A stretch of DNA of 64,000 nucleotides from Paludisphaera mucosa (GTDB taxonomy: Bacteria; Planctomycetota; Planctomycetia; Isosphaerales; Isosphaeraceae): assembly GCF_029589435.1 (NCBI RefSeq), contig NZ_JARRAG010000002.1:1302001-1366000 (forward strand), given 5' to 3'. Both the position numbers and the translations under genes were made by a program. Below the pieces are notes generated by a model. The model ran no database searches and was not told the DNA's origin. It saw only the letters and a program-made list of their open reading frames with translations. How positions within the stretch are numbered: position 1 is the first letter of the stretch; the number at the start of each line of letters is the position of its first letter. Positions 28,239 to 37,309 of this stretch are shown here, piece by piece.

Positions 28239-28715
28239 ATGGCCGAGCCGAACCGGGCCGAACTCGAAGGCCTCATCGACGACCTCCGCCGCGGGTATGA
28301 CGGCGAGCCGTGGCACGGGCCCTCGCTGCGCAAGGTGCTCGAAGGCGTGACCGCCGAGGCGGCCGATGCGCGGCCCGTCCCGGGCGGGCACACGATCCGC
28401 GAGCTGGTCGCCCACCTCGCGGCCTGGGACGACGTGGTCGCGCGTCGCATCGCCGAGCGCCGCGCGATGGAGGAGCCCGACGTCGGCGACTTCCCCGCGG
28501 TCGTCGGCGCCGGCCCCGAAGCCTGGGCCGCCGACTTCCGCGAGCTGGACGCCCGCCACGCCGCCCTGCTCGACGTCCTCGCCGACCTCGACCCCGCGCG
28601 GCTTCCCGAGACGGTGGCCGGCAAGGATTATTCGATCGCCCACATGGTCCGCGGTGCGGCCCAGCACATGGCCTACCACGCGGCGCAGATCGGGCTCCTG
28701 AAGAAACTGATGTGA
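28239..28715 (+). CDS. DinB-family metal-binding protein
   Basis: This 158-residue four-helix DinB-like protein has metal-ligand histidines in the expected places: His59 (ELVAHLAAWDD), then His143 and His147 (AAQHMAYHAAQIGLL). Members include thiol-dependent transferases and nickel or zinc enzymes, so a thiol-dependent transferase role is possible but not shown. The ATG at 28239 follows GGGAG. It stands alone and converges with the GH16 gene, with 10 bases between stops. Confidence 0.86.
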   Translation: MAEPNRAELEGLIDDLRRGYDGEPWHGPSLRKVLEGVTAEAADARPVPGGHTIRELVAHLAAWDDVVARRIAERRAMEEPDVGDFPAVVGAGPEAWAADFRELDARHAALLDVLADLDPARLPETVAGKDYSIAHMVRGAAQHMAYHAAQIGLLKKLM

Positions 28716-28725
28716 CGCAGCGGCG

Positions 28726-30483
28726 TCACTCCTTCGCGTACACCCGCACGTAGTCGACGATCATGATCGACGGGTCCGGCGTCTTGTCGACGGGCCAGCC
28801 GCCGCCGAGGGCCAGGTCGACGAGCAGGTACAGGGGGACCTTGGCCTCGGGCGGCGTGGGGTGGGTCCGGAGGGGGACGCCGTCGAAGTAGTAGGTGATC
28901 ACGGCGTCGTCGACCATCACGCCGTAGGTGTGGAAGTCGGCGGTCATGTCGGGGACGAGCGCGACGTCGCCGTCGCCCGTGTGGGGGGCGACGGGGGGCC
29001 AGAGGTGGGTCGTGGTGTGCAGCGCGTTGTCGTTGACGCCGTACTGCTCGACGACGTCCAGCTCGATCTGCGTGAGCGTCTTTTTATCCTTCGGCTCCTG
29101 CAGTTGCGGGACGCCCAGCAGCCAGAAGGCGGGCCAGGTGCCGGGGCCCTTGGGGAACTTCGCCCGCATCTCGAAGTAGCCGAACTTCTGCGAGAAGCCC
29201 TCGCCCTTCGCGTCGACCGACGACAGCAGGCCCGACCGCCACCGACCCTCGACCTTCTTCGCCTCGATGCGCAGGAGATCGTCCTTCACGGTGAACGGGA
29301 AGTCGGGCTGGGGGTCGGCGAAGCCGGCGTCGCCGAAGTCGCCGCCGTACGGCGTGTGGGCGATCCAGCGCGTGCCGGGCCCCCAGGCCGAGACGCTCAG
29401 CGGGCCGTCGAACTCCTCGCCGAAGGTCCGCTTCCAGCCCGATAGGTTCAGGCTCGGCGGCGGCAGCGTCGGCAAGGGGGCGTCGGCGCGGACGTCAAGA
29501 TAGCCCACGCGGCAGGCGTCGGGCTCGACCATCGCAAGGTTCGAACCCGCCCCGGCGCGGAAGGTCTTGCGGCCCCCTCCCTTGGCGACGGGCTTGCCCG
29601 ACCAGAAGCCGAGGACGACCTCGTAGCGGCCGGGCGGCGTCTCGCTCGGCACGACGATCGTCTTCGCGTACTCGACCCGCCCGCTCCAGCGGCTGGTCGG
29701 CGCTCCCGGGTCGTGGTCGGCCTGGAAGACCATCTGGCCCTTCTCGTTGCGGAAGTGGACGAAGACGCTGCAATCGATCCCCAGCGGCTCGGCGTCCCAG
29801 GCGTAGGTCATCCGCGATCCGAAGCCCGGCCGGCACGCGGTCGGCTCGATCGTGCACGAGACGAGCGTCGGCGTCCCCGCGGCGACCGGGACGGCGGTCA
29901 GGTCGTCCAGCCACAGGCTGCTCCGTCCGCCCTCGCCCTTCACCACGTCCTTGCCGACGTTCAGGCCCAGGCCCTTCGCCGGGCCGTGCCACTTGCCGTC
30001 GTTCGCGCCTCCCCAGTGCTCGCCGCCGACGAGGTCGGCCACGTTCAGCACCAGCTCGCGCCAGCCGCCCTCCGCGCCGTCGGGGATCGTCGCCCGCCCC
30101 TGGTGGCACTGGCCCGTGGCATCGACGAGCCGCACGCCGAGGCCGTTCAGGTCGCGGACCCGCACCCACACACGGAACTGGTCGACGTCGGGAAGATCCA
30201 GCCCGTCAAGGTCCTTCCATGACCCCACGTAGGCCCCGCCGCCCCGGAAATCGCCGTCCAGCCGCAGCGACTCCTTCCCCGCCCGCGCCGCCGTCGCGTC
30301 GCGTTCAAGGGCCCCCTTCGCCCCCGGGAACTCCTCGCCCCCCACGAACTTCCAGCCCTTGAGGTCGGACTCGAAGTCGTCGATCGGGATCGCCGCGGGC
30401 TTGGGGGCCTGCGCGGGCGCGGTCGCCGCAACGAGGGACAACAGGCCGAGGGCGAGGAGCGGTCGGGGAAAAGCGGGACGCAT
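28726..30483 (-). CDS. Secreted GH16 beta-glucanase-type enzyme with amino-terminal carbohydrate-binding-like part
   Basis: This 585-residue protein has a signal peptide ending near TAPAQA. Residues of about 35-205 look like a carbohydrate-binding beta-sandwich (FESDLKGWKFVGGEEFPGAK). A second sandwich follows to about 345. The GH16 domain runs from about 350 to the end: GWKRTFGEEFDGPLS, GYFEMRAKFPKGPGTWPAFW and the catalytic box IELDVVEQYG with its two glutamates and Asp. It ends DPSIMIVDYVRVYAKE. It probably cleaves beta-1,3- or mixed-linked glucans, or algal galactans, outside the cell; the exact specificity is not readable. The upstream region carries a two-armed repeat element. Confidence 0.93.
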   Translation of the reverse strand: MRPAFPRPLLALGLLSLVAATAPAQAPKPAAIPIDDFESDLKGWKFVGGEEFPGAKGALERDATAARAGKESLRLDGDFRGGGAYVGSWKDLDGLDLPDVDQFRVWVRVRDLNGLGVRLVDATGQCHQGRATIPDGAEGGWRELVLNVADLVGGEHWGGANDGKWHGPAKGLGLNVGKDVVKGEGGRSSLWLDDLTAVPVAAGTPTLVSCTIEPTACRPGFGSRMTYAWDAEPLGIDCSVFVHFRNEKGQMVFQADHDPGAPTSRWSGRVEYAKTIVVPSETPPGRYEVVLGFWSGKPVAKGGGRKTFRAGAGSNLAMVEPDACRVGYLDVRADAPLPTLPPPSLNLSGWKRTFGEEFDGPLSVSAWGPGTRWIAHTPYGGDFGDAGFADPQPDFPFTVKDDLLRIEAKKVEGRWRSGLLSSVDAKGEGFSQKFGYFEMRAKFPKGPGTWPAFWLLGVPQLQEPKDKKTLTQIELDVVEQYGVNDNALHTTTHLWPPVAPHTGDGDVALVPDMTADFHTYGVMVDDAVITYYFDGVPLRTHPTPPEAKVPLYLLVDLALGGGWPVDKTPDPSIMIVDYVRVYAKE

Positions 30484-31091
30484 GGGAGGGGCCTCGGGGA
30501 ACGGCGGGGGGACGACACGCTTTCCCGGAGTTTGCGCCTGTGGGCCGGCGACGACAAGTCGCCGCCGCGGACCCGTCGACGTCCGATCGACCTTCTCCCC
30601 TCACGGCCCCCTGCCGAAAAGTCGTTCGCGAGCCCGGGCGATCGTCCTTCTCCCCGCCGTGGGAGAACGTGGCCGGAGGCCGGACGAGGGGCTCGTCATT
30701 CGACGCCGGCCCTTCGCAATTCACATCGCCGCATCGGCCTCGAAGTCCGAGGACCCCACGATTGGGGGCCCCCTCATCCGGCCCTTCGGGCCACCCTCTC
30801 CCACCAGGGGAGAAGGAGGCTCGCGAATGGCTTCTCGACAGAGCACCACGAGGGGAGAACGATGATTCGCCGCGGCGGTTGCGACGCATACGACATCCCT
30901 GGGCTCCTCGCAGCCCGACGCCCCTCCTCCAGTCGTTCCGATCGGCTTGCTCCGGCGTGGAGAGCGAGGTCCGGCCCCGACGCGAAGGGGGCGGGGGCTC
31001 CCCAGGCGGGGCGGGCTGTGCCATAATCGCGGGGTGGATTCCGGGCGTCGATCCCGCGGCGGGCGGCGCGCCGGATGGGAGGGGGTTGGGG
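30484..31091. other. 608-base intergenic region with a repeat element
   Basis: The gap lies between the divergent GH16 and comB genes. The two-armed inverted-repeat element fills 30646-30816, and a third CTTCTCCCCTC arm-like end (30591-30601) lies before it. A short arginine/proline-rich open frame after the element (from ATG 30862) looks like noise rather than a protein. No RNA gene is recognised. Confidence 0.6.
30646..30816. repeat. Two-armed inverted-repeat element, copy 1
   Basis: The left arm begins CCTTCTCCCC and contains GTGGGAGAACGTGGCCGGAG and GGACGAGGGG. The right arm is close to its reverse complement and contains CCCCTCATCCGGCCCTTCGG and ends CCAGGGGAGAAGG. Each arm itself holds a hairpin (GGCCGGAGGCC; GGCCCTTCGGGCC). 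About 75 bases lie between the arms and share GGGGCTCGTCAT and GACGCCGG with copy 3. There is no coding content or terminal duplication, so it is more like an intergenic repeat family than an insertion sequence. Confidence 0.8.
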
Positions 31092-31868
31092 ATGGTCTCG
31101 GTACATCTGCTGCCGTCTTTGATACCGTCGGGGGCCTTGCGCGGGGGGGTGGCGGTCGTGATCGACGTCCTGCGGGCCTCCACGACGATCGTCCACGCGC
31201 TGGCGCACGGCTGTACGGCCGTGATCCCGTGCGGCGAGATCGACGAGGCCCGACGGGTCGCCGCCGGGCTGCCCCGGGGCTCGGCGCTGCTGGGCGGCGA
31301 GCGCCACGGCGTTCCGATCGAGGGGTTCGACCTGGGGAATTCGCCGGGCGAGTACACGGCCGAGGCCTGCCGCGGCAGGACGCTGGTGATGACCACCACC
31401 AACGGCACCCGCGCCCTGCTCGCCAGCCTGGAGGCCGAGACGGTCCTGGTCGGGTCGTTCGTCAACTTCGCGGCGACCGTGCAGCGGCTGATCCACGAGG
31501 AGCGGCCCGTCCACCTCGTCTGCGCCGGCACCGAGGGGGCGGTCAGCTACGAGGACGCCCTGCTCGCCGGCGCGTTCGCGGGCCGGTTCGTCGACCTGGA
31601 GCACGAGCTGGGCAACGACGAGGCCGAGATCGCCCGCGGCCTCTGGGAGCGGGTGCAGGAGAACGTCTGGTCGCACGAGGACCACGGCCTCCGGCCCGGC
31701 GAGGAGCCCCCCCTGGTCCGCTACCTGAAGCGCGGGGCCGGCGGCCGGCGGGTGATCGAGCTGGGCCTGGCCGACGACGTCGAGGCCGCCGCGACCCTCA
31801 ACCGGCCCGACTGCCACCTGGTCGTCGAGCTGGCCCGCGACCCCCTGCGGCTGTTGGCGTCGGACTAG
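31092..31868 (+). CDS. comB: 2-phosphosulfolactate phosphatase family protein
   Basis: This 258-residue ComB family protein has VAVVIDVLRASTTIVHAL, then GCTAVIPCGEIDEAR, GNSPGEYT and TLVMTTTNGTRALL. In methanogens ComB removes phosphate from 2-phosphosulfolactate during coenzyme M synthesis. In bacteria the family is widespread, and its role is usually tied to sulfolactate or is unknown. No other coenzyme M or sulfolactate gene is in this window. The ATG at 31092 has GGAGGG upstream. Glycyl-tRNA synthetase follows on the same strand after 114 bases. Confidence 0.92.
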   Translation: MVSVHLLPSLIPSGALRGGVAVVIDVLRASTTIVHALAHGCTAVIPCGEIDEARRVAAGLPRGSALLGGERHGVPIEGFDLGNSPGEYTAEACRGRTLVMTTTNGTRALLASLEAETVLVGSFVNFAATVQRLIHEERPVHLVCAGTEGAVSYEDALLAGAFAGRFVDLEHELGNDEAEIARGLWERVQENVWSHEDHGLRPGEEPPLVRYLKRGAGGRRVIELGLADDVEAAATLNRPDCHLVVELARDPLRLLASD

Positions 31869-31982
31869 GGCCGCGACCGCCCGATCCGACCGGCCGCGAC
31901 GCGCCTCGGGGCGGGGTTTTCCGTTTCAAATTCAAGAGATCGACGACGACCGGATCGGCCTCAGGGGAAAGTGGGAACGACG

Positions 31983-33506
31983 ATGGAACTGGAAATGGAC
32001 AAGCTGGTCTCGCTGTGCAAGCGGCGAGGGTTCATCTTCCCCTCGAGCGAGGTCTACGGCGGGATCAACGGGTTCTGGGACTACGGCCCGCTGGGCGTCG
32101 AGCTGAAGCGGAACATCAAGGACGCCTGGTGGCGCGACAACGTCCAGATGCGCGACGACATGGTCGGCCTGGACTGCTCGATCATCATGAACCCGCGGGT
32201 CTGGGAGGCGTCGGGCCACGTCGGCGGGTTCAGCGACCCGATGGTCGACTGCCGCGCCACGAAGGAGCGCTACCGCGCCGACCAGATGTACGTCTTCGCC
32301 TACGTCTTCCCGGCGACGAACTCCAAGGGCGAGCCGACCGAGGCCTGGCTCGCCGGGCTGGGGGGCTCGCCCGAGGAGGCCGCCGAGCCCGTCGAGAAGC
32401 GCGCGGCGAAGCTCGCCAAGAAGTTCGGCAAGCCGGCCGACCCGCCGGTCGTCACCCCCTATCTGCAGATCGCCGCCGACGACCGCATCAAGGTCGTCGG
32501 CCCCTCGACCGACGAGACCGGGACGCTCACCGAGCCCCGCTCGTTCAACCTGATGTTCAAGACGTTCGTCGGCGCGCTCGAATCGGAGTCGAACGTCGCC
32601 TACCTGCGGCCCGAGACGGCGCAGGGGATCTTCGCCAACTTCAAGAACGTGGTCGACACGGCGCGGGTCAAGCTGCCCTTCGGCATCGCCCAGGTCGGCA
32701 AGAGCTTCCGCAACGAGATCAACCCCCGCAACTTCACCTTCCGCTCGCGCGAGTTCGAGCAGATGGAGATCGAGTTCTTCTGCCGGCCCGAGGAGGCGAA
32801 GGACTGGTACAAGTACTGGCGCGACCTGCGGTTCGCCTGGTACACGGGCCTGGGCCTGAAGTCGGAGAAGCTGCGGCTCCGCGACCACGACCCCGAGGAG
32901 CTGGCCTTCTACTCGACGGCCACCGCCGACATCGAGTACGCCTTCCCCTTCGGCGTCAGCGAGCTGGAGGGCATCGCCCACCGCGGCGCGTACGACCTGA
33001 CCCAGCACATGAAGTTCAGCGGCAAGGACCTGTCCTACTTCGACGAGGAGAAGAAGGAGCGGTTCACCCCCCACGTCATCGAGCCCTCGGCCGGGGCCGA
33101 CCGCGCCACGCTGGCCTTCCTGTGCGAGGCCTACGTCGAGGACGAGGTGGCCGGCGAGACCCGCACCGTCCTGAAGTTCCACCCCCGGATCGCCCCCGTG
33201 AAGGCCGCCGTCTTCCCGCTGGTCAAGCGCGACGGCATGCCCGAGAAGGCCGAGGCGATCTACCGCGAGCTGAAGCGCTCCCAGAACGTCTACTACGACG
33301 AGAAGGGGGCGATCGGCCGCCGCTACCGCCGCCAGGACGAGGCCGGCACGCCGTTCTGCATCACCATCGACAGCCAGACCGCGACCGACGACACCGTGAC
33401 CTTCCGCGACCGCGACAGTTGCCGCCAGTGGCGCGTCCCGGCCGCCGGCGCGGTGCAGGCGCTGCGGGACCTGCTCGACGGCAAGGCCGTCCCCGGGGCC
33501 GAGTGA
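31983..33506 (+). CDS. glyQS: Glycine--tRNA ligase, dimeric alpha2 class II type
   Basis: This 507-residue single-chain glycyl-tRNA synthetase is of the archaeal/eukaryotic/Thermus kind rather than the alpha2-beta2 GlyQ/GlyS kind. The amino part is LCKRRGFIFPSSEVYGGING and DYGPLGVELKRN. Motif 2 is SFRNEINPRNFTFRSREFEQ and the motif 3 region is GVSELEGIAHRGAYDLTQH. The anticodon-binding domain closes the chain (KFHPRIAPVKAAVFPLVKRD to the end). An insertion of about 45 residues (about 110-155), rich in Glu, Ala and Lys, lies between blocks. The ATG at 31983 is preferred; a GTG four codons earlier is possible. It charges tRNA-Gly in the cytoplasm. Confidence 0.95.
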   Translation: MELEMDKLVSLCKRRGFIFPSSEVYGGINGFWDYGPLGVELKRNIKDAWWRDNVQMRDDMVGLDCSIIMNPRVWEASGHVGGFSDPMVDCRATKERYRADQMYVFAYVFPATNSKGEPTEAWLAGLGGSPEEAAEPVEKRAAKLAKKFGKPADPPVVTPYLQIAADDRIKVVGPSTDETGTLTEPRSFNLMFKTFVGALESESNVAYLRPETAQGIFANFKNVVDTARVKLPFGIAQVGKSFRNEINPRNFTFRSREFEQMEIEFFCRPEEAKDWYKYWRDLRFAWYTGLGLKSEKLRLRDHDPEELAFYSTATADIEYAFPFGVSELEGIAHRGAYDLTQHMKFSGKDLSYFDEEKKERFTPHVIEPSAGADRATLAFLCEAYVEDEVAGETRTVLKFHPRIAPVKAAVFPLVKRDGMPEKAEAIYRELKRSQNVYYDEKGAIGRRYRRQDEAGTPFCITIDSQTATDDTVTFRDRDSCRQWRVPAAGAVQALRDLLDGKAVPGAE

Positions 33507-33561
33507 CCGCCCCCGGCCCGGTCGCGTCCCCCCTGCCCCCCCGCGGGAATCGGTGCCGCCC

Positions 33562-34431
33562 ATGAAGCCCTGCATCAGCCAAGCCACGACCATGAACGCC
33601 CCGCTCGAGGCCGATTTCCAGGCCTACGGCCGGGGCGGCTGGTCGCTCGTCGAGCTCTGGCTGACGAAGGTCGAGGGCTACCTCCGCGACCACTCCGTCG
33701 CCGACCTGCTCGGGCTCCTGGAGTCGAACGGCCTGACTCCGGCCGCCGCCGCCGGCCAGGGGGGGCTCCTCCTCTCGCGGGGCGCCGAGCGGGGCGTCCA
33801 CTGGGACCTCTTCCGCCGCCGCCTGGCCCTCTTGAAGGAGCTGGACGTGCCGGTCATGGTCGTGGCGGTCGACTTCAACCGCACCCTGACCGACGACGAC
33901 TACCCGCTGGCCGCGGCCTCGCTCGCCGAGGCCGGCGCGCTGGCGGGCTCGCACGGGGTGAAGATCGCCCTCGAGTTCCAGAAGGGGGCCGCCTTCTGCT
34001 CCAGCCTGGACACGACCCTGGCCCTGATCGCCCAGTGCAAGTCGCCGCACGTCGGCGTCTGCCTGGACCTGTTCCACTACTACACCGGGCCCAGCAAGTT
34101 CGAGGACTTCGCCTACCTGAACCGCGAGAACCTGGCCTGGGTGCAGGTCTGCGACCTGGCCGGGACGCCGCGCGAGCTGGCCGGCGACGCCGACCGGATC
34201 TTCCCCGGCGAGGGCGACTTCCAGATCGCGCCCATCCTCGACCACCTGGGGGCGATCGGCTACGACGGCCCGGTGTCGCTGGAGGTGCTCAACCCGTCGC
34301 TCTGGGCCGCGCCCGTCGACCGGATCGCCGACTTCGGCCACCAGGCGATGACCCGCACGCTGGGCCGCTGGGGCGATGGGGACGGGCCCGACGCCGGCCG
34401 CGAGTCCGCCGCGGGGCGGGGGGGGCGTTGA
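33562..34431 (+). CDS. Sugar phosphate isomerase/epimerase-like TIM-barrel protein
   Basis: This 289-residue protein belongs to the xylose isomerase-like / AP endonuclease family 2 fold. Metal-site blocks include VKIALEFQKGA (Glu), HVGVCLDLFHYY (Asp, His), LAWVQVCDLAG (Asp), FPGEGDFQIAPILDHLGAIG and VSLEVLNPSLW (Glu). Family members isomerise or epimerise keto-sugars or inositols; the substrate is unknown. The ATG at 33562 is used, with a GTG 3 codons earlier as an alternative. It follows glyQS by 55 bases, and the next gene begins almost at its stop. Confidence 0.87.
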   Translation: MKPCISQATTMNAPLEADFQAYGRGGWSLVELWLTKVEGYLRDHSVADLLGLLESNGLTPAAAAGQGGLLLSRGAERGVHWDLFRRRLALLKELDVPVMVVAVDFNRTLTDDDYPLAAASLAEAGALAGSHGVKIALEFQKGAAFCSSLDTTLALIAQCKSPHVGVCLDLFHYYTGPSKFEDFAYLNRENLAWVQVCDLAGTPRELAGDADRIFPGEGDFQIAPILDHLGAIGYDGPVSLEVLNPSLWAAPVDRIADFGHQAMTRTLGRWGDGDGPDAGRESAAGRGGR

Positions 34432-34451
34432 GCGTGTCGAGCGTGGCGACG

Positions 34452-34973
34452 ATGCGACCCGCCGCGGCCCTCTTCCACGAAGAGCAATACTTCGACTGGA
34501 AGGTCTACGCGCTCATCGGCTCGCTGGAGGCCCTCTGCGGCCTGGCGATCCTGGGCTGGACCCACCGCGCCGACGTCGCCGGCCTGCTGACGCACGCCTG
34601 GTCGCTGGAGTTCCTGCTGGGGCTCTCCGCCGGCCTGGGCCTCCCCTTCCTGCTGATCGTCTCGGTCCTGCACATGACCACCGAGGCCGCGGCCGACGTG
34701 GTGACCGTCTGGTACGGCTGGGTGCCGATCTACCGCCGCACGATCAACCTGGCCGACGTCAAGTCGTGCGAGGTCGTCCGCTACCGGCCGATCGCCGACT
34801 ACGGCGGCTGGGGCGTCCGCCGCCTCGCCGACGGCGACCGCGCCCTCACCGCCCGCGGCGACCGCGGCGTCCGCCTCGTCCTCGCCGACGGCTCCCGCCT
34901 CCTCATCGGCAGCCAGCGCCCCGAGGACCTCGCCGACGTGCTCGCCCGCTCCGCCCGCCCCGACGCGGCTTGA
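34452..34973 (+). CDS. Small two-helix membrane protein with PH-like tail
   Basis: This 173-residue protein has two membrane segments (YALIGSLEALCGLAILGW; LEFLLGLSAGLGLPFLLIVS). A compact beta-rich tail follows: TVWYGWVPIYRRTINLADVK, then GWGVRRLADGDRALTARGD and VRLVLADGSRLLIGSQRPED. The tail resembles the bacterial PH-type domain found behind membrane helices. Starts at GTG 34434 or TTG 34428 would overlap or abut the previous stop and cannot be excluded. It is probably in one operon with the isomerase-like gene. Function unknown. Confidence 0.72.
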   Translation: MRPAAALFHEEQYFDWKVYALIGSLEALCGLAILGWTHRADVAGLLTHAWSLEFLLGLSAGLGLPFLLIVSVLHMTTEAAADVVTVWYGWVPIYRRTINLADVKSCEVVRYRPIADYGGWGVRRLADGDRALTARGDRGVRLVLADGSRLLIGSQRPEDLADVLARSARPDAA

Positions 34974-35002
34974 ATCCGCGATCGAGGGGGCGGCCGGGCG
35001 GC

Positions 35003-37309
35003 TCAGGACGTGAAGGGCTTGAAGATCAGCGAGAACTCGAAGAGGCCCTGTACGATGCTGCTCGAGGTCGGCTCGGCGTAGTTCACCGCGCCCCTCGGGT
35101 TCTGCTGGTCGCGGTTGAGCGACCAGATGGCCACCTGGCCGAGGCCCGTCTTGTCGGCGAACGCCAGGAGCTTGCGGGCGTCGTCCTGAGTGAAGGTCTC
35201 CGTGACGACGTCGTTCAGGCCGATCATCGGCGTGACGCCGATCATCGCCCAGATTTGGGCGTCGGTCGCCGCCGCGCCGAACAGGGGCCGGAGTTGGCCG
35301 AAGGTGGACGTGGCCGCCTGGATGGCGTAGTCGCCCATCCGTCCCCGGGGGGAGGGCGCCGCGCTATCGCCGTAGTCCATCGCCATGACGTTGACGCCGC
35401 CGAGCTTCACGCCGGCCTTGAGGGCCGACTGCACGACGTACAGCCCGTCGGGCGTCAGGCCGGTCGGGAGGACGGGCAGGGTGAACCAGACCTGCAGCGG
35501 CCGGCCCGCGGCCGCGAGGTCGCGCTGCAGGCCGGCCAGGGCCTGCGAGCGGCGGTCGACCGAGGCGCGGTCGGCGACGGCCGCGCCCTCGACGTCGAAG
35601 TCGGCGCGGGTCAGCCCGTAGGCGTCGACCACGGTCCGGTAGGCGGCCTTGAGGGCGTCGACGTCGGTGATCGACTGGGCCAACTCCGAGCCCGACGCGC
35701 CGCCGAACGAGACGGCGACGTCGCCTCCCATGCCCCGCAGCGCGTTGATCTGGGCGCGGGCGGCCATGTCGAACGCGCCGCCGTCGACGGCGGCGAAGCC
35801 GCCCCAGCTCGGGCGGCCCGCATCGGCCACGATGAACGCCAGGTTGAAGTACTTCAGCCCCTGGGACTTCGCCGCGGCGACCAGGTCGTAGGTCGGGTAG
35901 AGCCCCATGTCGACGTAGGGCGCGAACACGTGGGCCGGCCACGCGAGGTTCGAGACGGTCAGGGTCACGGTGGCCGTCGCCGTCGCGGCGCGGCCGTCGG
36001 AGATCGTGTAGGTGAAGGAATCGGGGCCGGTGAAGCCGGCGGCCGGGGTGTAGGTGATCGCGCCGTCGGCGCCCACGGCGGTCGTGCCGTGCCGTCCCTG
36101 GGCCGCGGCCGCGACCTTCAGGGGGTCGCCGTCGGCGTCCGCGTCGTTGGCCAGGACGGTCGTCGTCACGGGACGACCGGGCGCCGTCCACGCGGCGTCG
36201 TCGACCGCGACCGGCGCGTGGTTCACGGGGCCCCCGCCGCGGACGACGTAATTCGTCGGCCCCGCGGCCGGGTGGCCGGGGCTCGCGGTGAAGCCGAAGC
36301 TCGCCGACGCGCCGGGATCGACGCCGCCGTTGTACGAAGCGTTGGCGACGACGTAATGGTTCCCGACGTGCGAGACGACGACCGCGTCCCAGACCGAGGT
36401 CAAGGCCCCGGCGTAGTCGAACTCCAGCGTCCAGGCGGTCCAGGCGTTGCGGCCGCTGTTCCGCACGGTGATCCGGCCGTTGTAGCCGCCCCCCCAATCG
36501 TTCGTGACCTGGAACGAGAAGTCGCCCCCGGCCGGCGGAGGCGCGGGCGCGGCGTCGCGGATGACGCCCGCGCCGCGGGCCTTCGCCAGGGTCGCGCCGA
36601 CCGGGGCGGAGAGGGTCAGGCTGAGCGTCTCGTCGCCCTCGACGAGCGCGTCGGCCAGCACGGCGGTCGTCAGGGTCTTCGCGGTCTCGCCCGGGGCGAA
36701 CGTGAGCGTGCCCGAGGCCGCGACGTAGTCGGTCCCCGCGACGGCCGTGCCGTTGGACGTGGCGTAGCGGACGGTCGCCGCCGAGGCCGAGGGCGACGAG
36801 AGGCTCACGGTCCACGCGAGCGGGGTCGAGCCCGAAGACGGCTCGACGGCCGCGGCGTCGTCGACCCTGAGCGTCGGCGTCGCCGGAGGCGGCGCGGCGC
36901 CGTCGAGCGGGGCGCCGTTGAGGCGGTAGTTGGACGGGGCGGCCGTCGACCCGCCCGGACTCGCGATCAGGCCGAAGGCGACCGTCCCGCCCCCCGCCAG
37001 CGTGCCGTTCCAGCCCGCGCCGCGGATCACGTAGTGGGAGCCGACGTGGCTCACGACCTGCGCGTCCCAGATCTGAGTGATCCCGGCCGTGTAGTCGAAC
37101 TCGAGGACCCAGTCGGCGACGGCCGCCGACTGGCGGTTCGTGAGGGTGACGGTCGCCTGGAGCCCCGAGCCCCAGTCCTGCGTGACGGCGAAGGCCGCGG
37201 CGACGCCCGAGAGGACGGTCCGCACCTCCAGCGTCTCCTGGCTCGGCCGAGAGCCGCGCCTGCTCCGCCCACGCCGATTCCGGCCGTCGAATCCGAGGAA
37301 ACTCGTCAT
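35003..37309 (-). CDS. Modular extracellular GH18-type protein with two CBM2-like domains
   Basis: This 768-residue protein has no classical signal peptide but the planctomycete extracellular motif RPSQETLEVRTVLS at residues 21-34. Domains in order are CBM2-like (35-133; SHVGSHYVIRGAGWNGTL), Calx-beta-like (145-252), a second CBM2-like domain (262-358; SHVGNHYVVANASYNG), a cadherin/Big-type repeat (365-452; VLANDADADGDPLK, FTYTISDGRAATATATVTL) and a GH18-type barrel (458-768). The catalytic block is TRADFDVEG with Glu574 at the expected place. It probably binds cellulose or chitin and may cleave chitin-like polymers. The ATG follows AAGGA, and a strong hairpin lies just upstream in the leader. 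Confidence 0.9.
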   Translation of the reverse strand: MTSFLGFDGRNRRGRSRRGSRPSQETLEVRTVLSGVAAAFAVTQDWGSGLQATVTLTNRQSAAVADWVLEFDYTAGITQIWDAQVVSHVGSHYVIRGAGWNGTLAGGGTVAFGLIASPGGSTAAPSNYRLNGAPLDGAAPPPATPTLRVDDAAAVEPSSGSTPLAWTVSLSSPSASAATVRYATSNGTAVAGTDYVAASGTLTFAPGETAKTLTTAVLADALVEGDETLSLTLSAPVGATLAKARGAGVIRDAAPAPPPAGGDFSFQVTNDWGGGYNGRITVRNSGRNAWTAWTLEFDYAGALTSVWDAVVVSHVGNHYVVANASYNGGVDPGASASFGFTASPGHPAAGPTNYVVRGGGPVNHAPVAVDDAAWTAPGRPVTTTVLANDADADGDPLKVAAAAQGRHGTTAVGADGAITYTPAAGFTGPDSFTYTISDGRAATATATVTLTVSNLAWPAHVFAPYVDMGLYPTYDLVAAAKSQGLKYFNLAFIVADAGRPSWGGFAAVDGGAFDMAARAQINALRGMGGDVAVSFGGASGSELAQSITDVDALKAAYRTVVDAYGLTRADFDVEGAAVADRASVDRRSQALAGLQRDLAAAGRPLQVWFTLPVLPTGLTPDGLYVVQSALKAGVKLGGVNVMAMDYGDSAAPSPRGRMGDYAIQAATSTFGQLRPLFGAAATDAQIWAMIGVTPMIGLNDVVTETFTQDDARKLLAFADKTGLGQVAIWSLNRDQQNPRGAVNYAEPTSSSIVQGLFEFSLIFKPFTS

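Noticed and set aside
30532-31026. Open frames running out of repeat copy 1 towards comB
   Set aside because: The text is repeat-derived and rich in Arg, Pro and Ser; the comB start at 31092 has its own good ribosome site.
31869-31982. Possible rho-independent terminator between comB and glyQS (CGCCTCGGGGCGGGGTTTT)
   Set aside because: The stem is only about four base pairs and the T run is short; not convincing.
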